64,000 nt of DNA from Gemmatimonadota bacterium (GCA_028874335.1 JAPPJY010000017.1:90858-154857); one strand, 5' to 3'. Positions 18,353 to 27,640 are shown, counted from the first letter of the stretch. A program made the numbers and translations. Notes: a model not told the origin generated them from the sequence alone.

Positions 18353-18523
18353 CAACGCGGCGACGCGACGAAGACCACGTGAAACGGGGCGTAAAGGTCG
18401 TCCAAAAGGACGTTTTTTCCGTTCACGTCCAGTGACCTGGTGTATCCTGGTAATCAGCAGTCTAATCGCCTTTATCAGCTTGCATATATTCGGTTTTACG
18501 TCCCCGAAAAATGACGAATCAAG
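18346..18523 (-). repeat. Dispersed intergenic repeat, copy 1
   Basis: Read on the minus strand this is one of three copies of a 110-180 bp repeat (others at 35152 and 56427). Shared blocks include AGGATACACCAGGTCACTGG, GGACGTGAA and ATAAAGGCGATTAGAC. It contains a small GTCC-TTTT-GGAC hairpin. The end of the repeat includes the stop codon of the FG-GAP gene. No frame runs through it. Confidence 0.8.
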
Positions 18524-18560
18524 GTCGGCTCCCGCAAAGGATGACCATGAGTAACGTATC

Positions 18561-20540
18561 GTGAGAGGCGAGAAACAGCCGGAAGCGCGGGTGACGCTTC
18601 GGTCGATCGTAATCGGTCTGTGCATTGCGATGGCCATGAGCGTGCTGGCCTGTACGGCCCGTTACATCCAGAAGGGGTCGTACATGATGGTCGCCCAGAT
18701 TCCGATGGGCGTGCTGCTGCTGTGCCTTTTGTCGATTCTGGGATGCGCCTTGCTCGCCAGAAGGTTCGGGACCGCTTTCGTTCTGTCGCCGTCTGAATGG
18801 ATCACGGTCTTCAGCATGGGGGTCATCAGCGCCATCGGGCCCAACTACGGGGTCAGCGGGTACCTGGTGGGCATGATGGCGTCCCCGCACTATTTCGCGA
18901 CGCCGGAGAACCGGTGGACCGAGTACCTCCACCCGCACCTGCCTGGATGGCTGATCCCGACGAACGATAGCCGGGCGATGTCCTGGTTCTATGAAGGGCT
19001 GCCGGGTCGAGCGTCGATTCCCTGGGACGTCTGGGGACTTCCGCTGATCTGGTGGCTCGCTTTTGTTTTTGTGCTGGGTTTTGCATGTATCTGTATTTCC
19101 GTTCTCCTGCACCGCCAGTGGGCCGACCATGAAAAGCTGGTGTACCCGGCGCTGGCTCCGGTTCTGGAGATGGCATCGCGGGCCGGGTCCGGAGAGAGGT
19201 GGCTACCGGAGTTCATGAAGGGGAAGGTGTTCTGGGCCGGATTCGCGCTGACGTCGATCGTCTTCTGGTGGAACATGGTCGCCTGGTTCTACCCGATGGC
19301 CCCCAGCTTCCCCACGGCAACCGGTCGCTTCATCTGGGACCTCCTTCCGGAAGAGTATCCTCCGTTTTTCATCTTTCTCAGCACACCCGTCATCTGCTTT
19401 TCCTATTTCGCGAGCCTCGACGTGCTCTTCAGCATCTGGTTCTTCGACTTCGTGTACATGATCGAAGCGGGCGCGTTGAATCGCATAGGAATCGTCGCCA
19501 CATCGCCGCACTACGGTGCAGGGCCCTATACGACCACGACCTACAAATGGCAGGCGGCCGGAGCGTTCGTGTCGCTGGTTTTCTGGTGGATCTGGATCTC
19601 CCGGCACCACCTGCGCGAAGTCGTCCGGAGCGCACTTCACGCGCGCGGGTCTTCGCCCGGCGTCGGCCGGGAATTACTCTCCTATCGGGCAGCGCTGATC
19701 GGCCTTCTGGGCAGCTGCGTTTACATCGCGGCTTTTCTGGTGCGAATAGGGGTCGAAGCCGGGATGATCGCCCTGCTGATTCCGACGATGTTCATCGCCT
19801 ATCTCTTCGTGGCCAAGGTCGTGGCCGATTCGGGCATCATCTATATCCAGCCGCCCGCGTCCGCATGGGAACTCTCGGGCGCGCTGGTTGGCGGCGCGGG
19901 AGCCCTGAATGCGTCCACGCGCGCGACCTTCGGCATGCTGTCATTCACCGTCAGCCATCCCAGGAGCTTCATCATGCCGCTGGTCGCGCAGATCAACCGC
20001 CTGGGCGATTTCGTCGGAAGGGACAAACGCCGGCTGTTCTGGGGCGTGTTCGCGGCATTTGTCGTGGGGGTGATCAGCTCGACGTTGTACACGATCTGGC
20101 TGGGATACCACGTGGGCGCCTACAATTTCCGACCCAACTGGCTGATCATCCACGAAGGCGAATGGCAGTACGGGATGACCGTAAACGAGATCCTGAACCC
20201 GGCGAGGATGCAGGCGATCGATTACTGGTTTCTGCTGATCGGCGCCGTGGCGATGGTCCTTGTGAATCTGATGCGCTACCGGTTCGCCAGGTGGCCGTTA
20301 CACCCGATCGGGTTTGCGCTGTCCGGCATCCCGGCGGCGCGCCGCATGGGGTCCACGCTCCTGGTGGCATGGCTGGTGAAGCTGATCATGCTGAAGACGG
20401 GCGGGGTGGCGTTCTACCGGCGGTCGATGCCGTTTTTCCTGGGGATGCTCGTGGGATACATCCTCGCCGTGACGGCGGGGATGGTCGTGGACGCAATATG
20501 GTTTCCGAATCGGGGGCACGTCGTCCACAAATGGTATTGA
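18561..20540 (+). CDS. Polytopic membrane protein, DUF6785/DUF6784 type (copy 2)
   Basis: A 659-residue membrane protein collinear with the one at 11193, sharing GSYM, GYLVGMMASPHYFATPENRW, HRQWADHEKLVYPALAPVLE, and PNWLIIHEGEWQYG. About 12-14 spans. An in-frame stop lies six bases before the GTG at 18561, so that GTG is the earliest possible start; the ribosome site is weak. It closes module copy 2. Function is unproven; its repeated pairing with a Gfo/Idh/MocA enzyme points to an importer. Confidence 0.75.
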   Translation: MRGEKQPEARVTLRSIVIGLCIAMAMSVLACTARYIQKGSYMMVAQIPMGVLLLCLLSILGCALLARRFGTAFVLSPSEWITVFSMGVISAIGPNYGVSGYLVGMMASPHYFATPENRWTEYLHPHLPGWLIPTNDSRAMSWFYEGLPGRASIPWDVWGLPLIWWLAFVFVLGFACICISVLLHRQWADHEKLVYPALAPVLEMASRAGSGERWLPEFMKGKVFWAGFALTSIVFWWNMVAWFYPMAPSFPTATGRFIWDLLPEEYPPFFIFLSTPVICFSYFASLDVLFSIWFFDFVYMIEAGALNRIGIVATSPHYGAGPYTTTTYKWQAAGAFVSLVFWWIWISRHHLREVVRSALHARGSSPGVGRELLSYRAALIGLLGSCVYIAAFLVRIGVEAGMIALLIPTMFIAYLFVAKVVADSGIIYIQPPASAWELSGALVGGAGALNASTRATFGMLSFTVSHPRSFIMPLVAQINRLGDFVGRDKRRLFWGVFAAFVVGVISSTLYTIWLGYHVGAYNFRPNWLIIHEGEWQYGMTVNEILNPARMQAIDYWFLLIGAVAMVLVNLMRYRFARWPLHPIGFALSGIPAARRMGSTLLVAWLVKLIMLKTGGVAFYRRSMPFFLGMLVGYILAVTAGMVVDAIWFPNRGHVVHKWY

Positions 20541-20623
20541 TTCCCTGAATAGCAACCCGGATGGGCTTTTTCGATGGGCTGGCAGATGCCCATTCCCTAA
20601 GCGGTCGTCTCGCGTCTTTGCGC

Positions 20624-20651
20624 TTGACAGGAGGTGACCGGATATTAACTT
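20624..20651 (+). promoter_or_regulatory. Possible sigma-70 promoter before the DegT-like gene
   Basis: A perfect -35 (TTGACA) at 20624-20629 is followed after 16 bases by a poor -10 (TAACTT, three of six matches), about 100 bases before the aminotransferase gene. Confidence 0.3.
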
Positions 20652-20750
20652 GAAGAACGAGTAAGGACACCGATGAAGCACGGGAAATGCTTGAGTTATT
20701 GACGATTCGGAAAGGAGGAAGGGCGCGTTTTTCTCCCGCGTAAAGAGGGG

Positions 20751-21920
20751 GTGTTTGCGCCCGGTTTCATGGAAATTCGAGAGGTGCCCTTCGGATCCAT
20801 GGGAGGGGTCTATGAGCAGGACGACGTCGATGCGGTCAACCGGCTGCTCGCTGGCGTTGCTGAGTCGGAAGGCACGTTCTTCCCGCTCCCCGAAGAGAAT
20901 GACTTTCAGAATGCGTTCGCCGCGCACGAGGGCGCCCGAAAGGCGATAGCGGTCAACTCCTGCGGTACGGGCCTGGACTGCTGCATGATGGCGCTGGACG
21001 TCGGCCCGGGCGACGAGGTGATAACGACCCCGCTCACCTTTGTCTGCACGGCCGGTACCGCCATTGCCAGGGGCGCGCGGGTGGTGCTTGCCGACGTCGA
21101 CCCGGTGAGTCTGAATCTGGACCCCCGGACGGTAAGGGAGAAGATCACGGAGCGCACCCGGGCGATCATTCCGGTGCACTTTGCCGGCCTCGCCTGCGAC
21201 GTGGACGCATTCGACCGGATTTCCGGGGAGACGGGCGTTCCGGTTATTTACGATGCGGCGCACGCGGTCGGTACCAGATTCCGGGGGGAGCCCGTCGGCG
21301 GACGGGGAAAGGCCTCGTGTTACAGTTTTCAGAGCAACAAGAATATGACGTGTCTGGGGGAGGGGGGCGCGGTGACCACGGACGACGAGGATTTCGCGGA
21401 ACAGGTCCGGCAGTTGAAGACATTCGGATACGTCTACGGGGGAAGCGGGACACGGGTGGTCCGGGTCGGGTTCAACTACCGGATGACCAAACCCCAATAC
21501 GCGGTTGGGCTAACCCAGTTGGCCAAGATCGACCGTGTGATTCAGGACCGCCGCGACCGGATGGTCCGTCTCAACGCGCTGCTGGCCGACGTCGACGAGG
21601 TCATTCTGCCCGCCGGACACGGCCCCGATCACGGGAGCCATCTGCACGTGATCCGGCTGGACACCGATGCCGTGGAGTTCAACACGGACGCGTTCGTCGC
21701 TCACCTGAAAGATCGATATCAGGTGGGAACCGCAAAGCACTACCCGCCGCTGTGGACCTGGGACGCCCTTCAGGAACTCGGGTACAACGGCGACGGATGT
21801 CCGGTCGCGGCCAGGGTCTGCGAACAGGTCGTGAGTACGCCGGTGTTCCCGGGTACGACCGATGAGGATCTCGAATATATCGCCTGGGCGATCAAGCAGA
21901 CGATTTCGGATTTGGGCTAG
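20751..21920 (+). CDS. DegT/DnrJ/EryC1/StrS family PLP-dependent aminotransferase
   Basis: A ~389-residue fold-type I aminotransferase of the sugar class, which transfers an amino group to keto-sugars for aminosugar synthesis; a few relatives are dehydratases. Seen: the cofactor phosphate region NSCGTGLDCCMMAL, the aspartate in IYDAAHAVG, and the Schiff-base lysine in SFQSNKNMTCLGEGG. Length is normal. The start is uncertain: GTG at 20751 or ATG at 20769 (giving MEIREVPFGSMGG); neither has well-spaced ribosome-binding sequence, while AAAGGAGG lies further up at 20711. It precedes a Gfo/Idh/MocA gene, a pairing common in aminosugar pathways where the dehydrogenase makes the keto-sugar. Confidence 0.88.
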   Translation: MFAPGFMEIREVPFGSMGGVYEQDDVDAVNRLLAGVAESEGTFFPLPEENDFQNAFAAHEGARKAIAVNSCGTGLDCCMMALDVGPGDEVITTPLTFVCTAGTAIARGARVVLADVDPVSLNLDPRTVREKITERTRAIIPVHFAGLACDVDAFDRISGETGVPVIYDAAHAVGTRFRGEPVGGRGKASCYSFQSNKNMTCLGEGGAVTTDDEDFAEQVRQLKTFGYVYGGSGTRVVRVGFNYRMTKPQYAVGLTQLAKIDRVIQDRRDRMVRLNALLADVDEVILPAGHGPDHGSHLHVIRLDTDAVEFNTDAFVAHLKDRYQVGTAKHYPPLWTWDALQELGYNGDGCPVAARVCEQVVSTPVFPGTTDEDLEYIAWAIKQTISDLG

Positions 21921-21930
21921 TACCAGAATC

Positions 21931-22036
21931 CGGGCGCCCACAAGGGACGCCCCTACAAATGCATCGTCGGTGCGGAACCCGGAGAGTTCAATTCGTGGAT
22001 GTTTCGTATTGTAGGGGCGTCCCTTGTGGGCGCCCG
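21931..22036. repeat. Perfect 28-bp inverted repeat with 50-base spacer
   Basis: Arms 21931-21958 and 22009-22036 are exact reverse complements. Each arm also folds on itself (CCC-ACAA-GGG core inside GGGCG/CGCCC). It belongs to the same type as the hairpin at 13410 (core CCACAAGGG...GCCCCTACAA). It fills the gap between the aminotransferase and the next gene, whose ribosome site starts 12 bases after it. Confidence 0.85.
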
Positions 22037-22058
22037 TAATAAATGCCTGGGAGGGATG

Positions 22059-23054
22059 ATGGACAACGTGAGGTGGCTTCTGGTGGGCGCCGGGGATATC
22101 GCCCGGAAGCGGGTTGCCGCGGCCCTGGCGGGTTCCTCGAATTCGGAACTGGTGGCGGTGTGCGATATGGTACAGGATAACGCCCGCGCGCTGGCGTCCG
22201 AATACGACCTGTCCGAAGTCTACGCCAATCTGGATGAGGCCCTGGAGAAGACGTCGGCGGACGCGGTCTACGTCGCAACGCCCGTGTGGCTGCACGTGCC
22301 TCACGCGGTTCAGGCCCTCGAAGCGGACAAGCACGTGCTTGTGGAAAAGCCCCTGGGCGTGACCGGCGAGGAATGTGCAAGCGCTATCCAGGCGGCCGGG
22401 CGCAGCGACAGGCTGGCCGGGTGTTCCTATTTTCGGCGGCTTTTCCCGGCGTATCTCCAGGCGCGGGAGATGATCCGGAACGGCGAATTCGGCCAGGTCC
22501 TCCTCGTACGCATCGTCTACTTTTCCTGGTTCAGCCCCGCGGATGACGATCCGAAACGCTGGCGCGTCTTCCGGGAGCGGTCCGGCGGCGGCCCGATCAG
22601 CGATATGGGCACGCACATGTTCGACGTGATGATCGGGCTCCTGGGGATGCCGGTTTCGGTTTACGCCCGGTGCGAGAACCTGGTGCAGAAGTGGGACGTG
22701 GAGGACTGTGCGAGCATCGTCATGAAACTTGATAGCGGCGCATTGGTCACGGCGTCATTCAGCTGGAGTTCGCAGACCTGGCGGCACGAGTTTGAGATCG
22801 TCGGGTCCGAGGCCAAGGTGTACTGGCATCCCTACGATTCGGGCGAGGTCGTCAAGACGGTGGGCCGGCAGGTGGATACGCTGGAACTGACGCCCGACGA
22901 CAACGTACACGGCCCGGTCGTCCAGGATTTCGTCGACGCGGTTCGGGATGGCCGCCAGCCGGTCTGCCCGCTCGGCGAAGCGGCGAAGACCAACGCGCTG
23001 CTGGATGCGATCTATCGCTCCGCGGTGGAGCATCGCGAGGTCCGTTTGGGTTGA
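22059..23054 (+). CDS. Gfo/Idh/MocA family oxidoreductase (canonical EKP)
   Basis: A 331-residue oxidoreductase with GAGDIARKR at the N-terminus for NAD(P) binding and the canonical EKP in VLVEKPLGVTGEE, which separates it from the EVP-type paralogues at 9981 and 15798. The segment GGGPISDMGTHMFDVM has the usual catalytic D...H spacing of the family. Two ATGs lie in tandem at 22056 and 22059 behind GGGAGGG; the second has the better spacing. It probably oxidises a sugar or cyclitol, perhaps supplying the aminotransferase encoded just upstream. Confidence 0.87.
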   Translation: MDNVRWLLVGAGDIARKRVAAALAGSSNSELVAVCDMVQDNARALASEYDLSEVYANLDEALEKTSADAVYVATPVWLHVPHAVQALEADKHVLVEKPLGVTGEECASAIQAAGRSDRLAGCSYFRRLFPAYLQAREMIRNGEFGQVLLVRIVYFSWFSPADDDPKRWRVFRERSGGGPISDMGTHMFDVMIGLLGMPVSVYARCENLVQKWDVEDCASIVMKLDSGALVTASFSWSSQTWRHEFEIVGSEAKVYWHPYDSGEVVKTVGRQVDTLELTPDDNVHGPVVQDFVDAVRDGRQPVCPLGEAAKTNALLDAIYRSAVEHREVRLG

Positions 23055-23117
23055 GGGCACTCTTTCCTAAAGCGGCGGCGTGCAGTTCAACCGGCAAGGC
23101 GGAAGCCCGCGCGACCC

Positions 23118-23192
23118 TGGATCACTCCCCCTTGAGGGGGAGTCGCAGAAGCCGAGCCTGTTCCATGAGCCTGTCGAAGGGTCGAACAGCAG
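23118..23192. repeat. Dispersed repeat with ACTCCCCC/GGGGGAGT hairpin
   Basis: A perfect 8-bp stem with TTGA loop at 23124-23143 is followed by GAGCCTGTTCC and GAGCCTGTCGAAGG, short sequences common in many environmental genomes. The 243-base gap before the next gene holds nothing else that I can identify. Confidence 0.6.
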
Positions 23193-23297
23193 GCGACGGC
23201 TGATGCGGTGGGGGGATGTCAATGCTCTTTGTGCAGAAACACCAGCGTTGGATCCTCGACCCGTAACGGTCTCGTCGCCACGCCACCAGGAATGCCC

Positions 23298-25112
23298 ATG
23301 AAGTCGATTCTGATCGTCAAGCCGGATGACAACCTCGAGCACGACTTCGCGGCGGAGATCCTGAAGGCCGAGGGACTGTTTCATTTCAAGGTCCTCTCGC
23401 AGAGCGAGTTGGATCCGACTCGCCTGAAGGATGCGGCCGTGGTGTTGACGCTTCGTGGGGCGTTCGGACGGCGGGCCTCCGGGATTCTCTTAGAATACCT
23501 GCGCGGTGGCGGTCGGCTGCTCGGGGTGATGCCGGGCGGCGACCTGGCGGAACGGCTGGGCCTGAAGTGCCGCGTTGTGGTATCCACCCAGAAAACGGAC
23601 CCCAACAAGCCGGCGGCCGCGGAGTCCACGGCAGACGAGCCGGAGGTGGTTACGGATGGACGGATCGTGGTGCATCCGGCCTCGGGACTTGCGTTGCCGC
23701 CAGAGCCTCTATACTGCCCGCGGGACACCGCGCTGAGCATTTCGTGCGACGGCGAGGAACTGGCCGCGCTGATCGACGACCTGGGCAAGCGCAGCGGTCC
23801 GGCCATCGTCCGGAAGCGCATCGAACGGGGCAGGGCGTTTGTGCTGGCATACGACGTGGTCGGGGCGGTGCTGCGGCTGAGGCACGGCACCTGGGCGCTG
23901 GAACAGCAGGCCGAAATGCTGCCGCTGCGAGGGCCGAGGCATGTCTTCGGGCTGATCGGGATCGCAGAGCGTCACTCCCGGCAGCACCCGCTGGCGGATA
24001 TTCACCAGGACCTGTTCCGGGAGTTGCTGCTGGACCTGCACGGCGGCGGCATCGTGCCCCGCGTCTGGCACATGCCCGATGCGCGGCGCGTGGCCGTCTT
24101 CTTCAAGTCGGACGGGTGCGGGGAGGAGGGGGCCCCTTTGGGCATGGACCTGGCGGAGCAGTACGGGCACAAGCACAATTTCTTCAGGGCGCCGGTGAGC
24201 CGGTACGAGGGGAAGTTGGTCCGAGAGTGGCAGGACCGGGGCCACTTCATGTCAATTGAGGTGGATATTTTTCCGCTTACGTACAACCGCCTCCTGGAAG
24301 AGCTCGACGACGGGGTACACGAACGCATCCGCGAGGAAATGGAAGCCCAGGCGCGTCGATTTACCGACGAAGTGGGTCTGCCGGTCACCGACGTCGTGAT
24401 CCACGGTTGCCAGTGGACTGGGGCCCGGACCGCCTCGATCCTGACGGACAACGACTGGCGGATGCCGTTTCACTTCTGCGGCCACGATCCGCGGATGAAC
24501 CGGTACGACTTTGGACCTTTCTCGCTGGCGTCGGCCATGCCCATGCGCTATTTCGACCCGGACGAGGGGCTGCTGGACCTGTTTCTCCAGCCGTGTACTT
24601 TCGACGATTCGCAGAGCATTACGGAACCGGGCGTCGGCACGCTGGGACTGAGCCAGGTGGAGTACGCTGAGGCGGCGGTCCGCTGGGTCGTGGAGTCCCG
24701 GGATCGCTGGCACGTGCCGCATATCGGGACCTTTCACCCGTGCTATCTGATCCGGCCCAAAGGCGATCCGCGCCGCACGTTCGAGGCGGCCAATATCGTG
24801 TACGCGTCCCTGGCGGCGATGGGCATCGAAACCGGCAGCCTTCAGGAGTGGTCCCGCTTTGTGCAGGCGCGGGACGCGTTGCGGGTTGAACTGCTGAGTT
24901 CCTGCCCGGAACGGACGGTTGCCAGACTGACGGCTGCTGAGCCGATCGAGGGCCTTACGATGATCGCGGAGGGAGGCGGGGATGTCTCGCGCGTGCTTCT
25001 GGACGGCCGTGAGCAGTCCCCCTTGACGCTCGAAGTGGAGGGGCGCCGCTGTCGTGCCGTCGTGTTGTCCCTGGACCGGAACCAGGAAGCCGAACTGGCA
25101 ATGGTGGCCTGA
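23298..25112 (+). CDS. Two-domain protein: amidotransferase-like N-terminus and deacetylase-like barrel
   Basis: A 604-residue cytoplasmic-looking protein with no signal peptide. Residues 1-~90 (SILIVKPDD ... LLEYLRGGGRLLGVMPGGDLA) look like the flavodoxin/class-I amidotransferase-like domain seen in ThuA and in beta-galactosidase trimerisation domains. The middle, about residues 240-530 (RRVAVFFKSDGCGEEG, HFMSIEVDIFP, VVIHGCQWTG, VPHIGTFHPCYL), is reminiscent of a NodB-type (polysaccharide deacetylase) barrel with spaced Asp and His residues. Neither assignment is firm. ATG 23298 has AGGA at 6 bases; ATG 23292 is also in frame. The gene at 28354 has the same layout, suggesting two related enzymes on carbohydrate substrates. 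Confidence 0.65.
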   Translation: MKSILIVKPDDNLEHDFAAEILKAEGLFHFKVLSQSELDPTRLKDAAVVLTLRGAFGRRASGILLEYLRGGGRLLGVMPGGDLAERLGLKCRVVVSTQKTDPNKPAAAESTADEPEVVTDGRIVVHPASGLALPPEPLYCPRDTALSISCDGEELAALIDDLGKRSGPAIVRKRIERGRAFVLAYDVVGAVLRLRHGTWALEQQAEMLPLRGPRHVFGLIGIAERHSRQHPLADIHQDLFRELLLDLHGGGIVPRVWHMPDARRVAVFFKSDGCGEEGAPLGMDLAEQYGHKHNFFRAPVSRYEGKLVREWQDRGHFMSIEVDIFPLTYNRLLEELDDGVHERIREEMEAQARRFTDEVGLPVTDVVIHGCQWTGARTASILTDNDWRMPFHFCGHDPRMNRYDFGPFSLASAMPMRYFDPDEGLLDLFLQPCTFDDSQSITEPGVGTLGLSQVEYAEAAVRWVVESRDRWHVPHIGTFHPCYLIRPKGDPRRTFEAANIVYASLAAMGIETGSLQEWSRFVQARDALRVELLSSCPERTVARLTAAEPIEGLTMIAEGGGDVSRVLLDGREQSPLTLEVEGRRCRAVVLSLDRNQEAELAMVA

Positions 25113-25140
25113 CGCCGAGTGTAGATGAGAAGGAGGAGCG

Positions 25141-26385
25141 ATGAAGTTCGCACCCAGGCCGGAGAACGACTTTGCGGATTATATCCGGACGTACTACGAA
25201 GCGTGCCGTTATCACTGCGACAAGATCGAAGCGATCGCGGGCAAGTGGATGTTCCGGGACCTGCTGCCGGGCATGAGCGATTTCGACACGCGCTTTATCG
25301 TGAACGACGGCATGACGGTGGACGACTGGTGCGAGTTGTCCACGATCATGGGGGAGACGCACCTGAGGCTGTGCGAGAAATATCCCTGCTGGGCGCGGAA
25401 CTTCGAGCACCTGCCCGGGGTGAATCTGACGTGGTCCGAACTCACGTCGGAGCGGAACTACTATCCGGAATACCACCAGTGGACGTACTATCTGACCGAA
25501 GATCAGAAAAGGCTTGGCGCCGCACTGGACACCCTAGCCCGCAGACCCTGGGACGAAAAGGACGAGTATTTTCATCTGAAGAAGTTCTGCCTGTATTTCG
25601 GGCGCTACAACCGCACGATCGATCCCGCAATCAACCTGGGCGTCCACGAGAACAAGTATCCCCTGCACAGCAGGATCATGCACTATTTCAATCCCCCGGT
25701 CCACTCGGCCGTCTGCATACTTGAGAAGCGAAATATATGCGGCAAGCTGGACGCGTACGAGATCGCGGAAAGGTACTTTACGGGGCTGCGATGCTGGGAT
25801 CTGATCAGGGAGATCCTGCACGCCCAGTATGAGATACCCAAATGGTACGAGGAGCCACACGTTTCACGGCTGGAGGACGCGCTGGAAGATGCGCTGGGGG
25901 AAATATTGGGACGGTTGAGGGACGCGGTGACGCTGATTCCCGAGGAGGCGGGCGCGGATATCGGCGCGTGGAGAGCGGCGCTTCAGGAGGTGCCGGTGGA
26001 CCCCGCGCTGGTCATTTTCGACAATGCCAAGTTCTCGCGCCTGATGAAGGGCCGCCTCCACTTTTACGGCCACGCGCCGGCCCACTTCGATACCACCTGG
26101 CTGATTCAGAATGAACTGGGGAGGATTGGCAACAGCTTCTTCCGGATGCCGTTCCGCACGTTCTGGAAGATCAGGACGGGCGAGACGGTGCACGATCCCG
26201 TAACGATCCTGGATGAACTGAAGGGTGACCTCCTGTCTCCGTCGGAGGTGAAGGGCACGAAGGCGTTCGCACGGTTGACGCCGGACGAGTGGGAAGTGGG
26301 TAAGGAGCACGAGATCGCGGCGGACATCGTGGAGGTCTTCGACGAATTCTTCCGGGCGTTGAACAAGATCAGCGAGGCGGTATAG
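25141..26385 (+). CDS. Conserved-looking hypothetical protein
   Basis: A 414-residue soluble protein with no recognised family, rich in aromatic residues and histidine (EACRYHCDKIEAIAGKW, YYPEYHQWTYYL, HFYGHAPAHFDTTW). The stretch LPGMSDFDTRFIVND recalls the G-S-x-D-x-D loop of nucleotidyltransferases, but spacing and context are not convincing. Preceded by AAGGAGGAG at 5 bases from the ATG, 28 bases after the previous gene, and followed 59 bases later by a propeller-like gene, so it sits inside an operon of carbohydrate-related genes. I do not assign a function. Confidence 0.7.
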   Translation: MKFAPRPENDFADYIRTYYEACRYHCDKIEAIAGKWMFRDLLPGMSDFDTRFIVNDGMTVDDWCELSTIMGETHLRLCEKYPCWARNFEHLPGVNLTWSELTSERNYYPEYHQWTYYLTEDQKRLGAALDTLARRPWDEKDEYFHLKKFCLYFGRYNRTIDPAINLGVHENKYPLHSRIMHYFNPPVHSAVCILEKRNICGKLDAYEIAERYFTGLRCWDLIREILHAQYEIPKWYEEPHVSRLEDALEDALGEILGRLRDAVTLIPEEAGADIGAWRAALQEVPVDPALVIFDNAKFSRLMKGRLHFYGHAPAHFDTTWLIQNELGRIGNSFFRMPFRTFWKIRTGETVHDPVTILDELKGDLLSPSEVKGTKAFARLTPDEWEVGKEHEIAADIVEVFDEFFRALNKISEAV

Positions 26386-26444
26386 GTGTCAGTGGGAGGC
26401 GGAGTTCCGTGATACCGCCGCCTTGGAATTGAAAGGAGAGTCAG

Positions 26445-27587
26445 ATGCAGATCAGGGCGCTCAGATTGCAGGACGTGGACTACGGCAACCAGTGGGACGA
26501 CGAGATCGAGGACCGCTGGGAATACGACGATTTCAGGGCGGATTCGGCCTGGCGCGAGGGCTGGATCAGCATGGACAGCGTGTATCACAACGCGGAGGAT
26601 GACCGCGTCTATCTCGGGATCACATCCTTCAACGCCGATATCTTCCGCGCGTACGATCGCGCAACCGGAGCGTTCGAGGATCTGGGGTACGGCAAGGTGG
26701 CCGATCCATTCGACGCCAAGTTTCACAGGTCGCTGGTTCGGTGGGAGAAGGACGGCTGTCTGTACGGGGCAATCGCGCTTCTGCACGATATCGACCGGTA
26801 CTGGGAGGCGCCCGGCGGGGCCATCGTCAAATACGATCCGGCGACCGGCGATATCCGGAAACTGGGAGTTCCCATGCCGCATATGTACATCCAGTCGATC
26901 TGCCTGGACCAGGAGCGCGGCGTGATCTACGGGATGACGTTTACGCCGGAGCGGATGTTCCGGTTCAACCTCGCGGACGGCCGCTCGGACGATCTGGGGC
27001 CGATCAGCAGCGGGATGGAAATGGCACAGGGCGAGAACGTCGAGCTGGACGACGACGGGTGTGTGTGGTGCGGCTGGAGCGTCACGCGGGCGTGGCAGAA
27101 TTTCGCGGGCGTGGACCGCAACCGGCTGTGCAAGTTCGACCCGGAAACGGACAGGATCGCGTATTTCGACGCCGGTCTGCCCAAGCCGGACGGCAGCTAC
27201 GGATACGAGCGCGTGGAGGGGCTTTTCAACCTGGGCGGGGGCCGGATGTACGCCAGCGGCGCGAACGGGTCGATATACCGGATCGATACGGAAACCGGGA
27301 TGGGCACGTATCTGGGCACGCCCGTTGCGGACCGCCGCAGCCGGCTGACAACCCTGCAGCCCGGCCCGGACGGGGCCGCCTGGGGCGTGACGGGGCGGGA
27401 CGGGAAGTGCGAGGTGATCCGGTTCAACGCCGACTCGGAGTCGTGGGACCTGCTGGGGCCGGTATCGGACGGAGACGCCCACTGCTGGCAGGTGCACGAT
27501 GTTGCCGTCACGCCGGACGGGACGATCTACGCGGGCGAAAACGACAGCCCCTACCGCAGTGGATATCTTTGGGAGATCAAGGTTTAG
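26445..27587 (+). CDS. Beta-propeller-like protein, function unknown
   Basis: A 380-residue protein without signal peptide, made of repeats ending in patterns like FRAYDRATGAFEDLG, VKYDPATGDIRKLG, FRFNLADGRSDDLG, CKFDPETDRIAYFD and YRIDTETGMGTYLG. Such hydrophobic-x-D-x-x-T/D-G turns are usual for blades of SMP-30/gluconolactonase or Kelch-like propellers; about six blades can be made out. The ATG follows AAAGGAGAG at 5 bases. It is co-oriented with the preceding hypothetical gene and may be a lactonase or a binding protein; that is inference. Confidence 0.7.
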   Translation: MQIRALRLQDVDYGNQWDDEIEDRWEYDDFRADSAWREGWISMDSVYHNAEDDRVYLGITSFNADIFRAYDRATGAFEDLGYGKVADPFDAKFHRSLVRWEKDGCLYGAIALLHDIDRYWEAPGGAIVKYDPATGDIRKLGVPMPHMYIQSICLDQERGVIYGMTFTPERMFRFNLADGRSDDLGPISSGMEMAQGENVELDDDGCVWCGWSVTRAWQNFAGVDRNRLCKFDPETDRIAYFDAGLPKPDGSYGYERVEGLFNLGGGRMYASGANGSIYRIDTETGMGTYLGTPVADRRSRLTTLQPGPDGAAWGVTGRDGKCEVIRFNADSESWDLLGPVSDGDAHCWQVHDVAVTPDGTIYAGENDSPYRSGYLWEIKV

Positions 27588-27604
27588 ATGGAACAACCTG
27601 TTCT

Positions 27605-27640
27605 CACACAAAGACACAAAGGCACAAAGACACAAGGGGA
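27605..27640. repeat. AC-rich dispersed repeat (CACAAAG type)
   Basis: A run of CACAAAG/CACAAGG units directly behind the propeller gene, of the same type as the block at 13351-13390. Confidence 0.6.
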
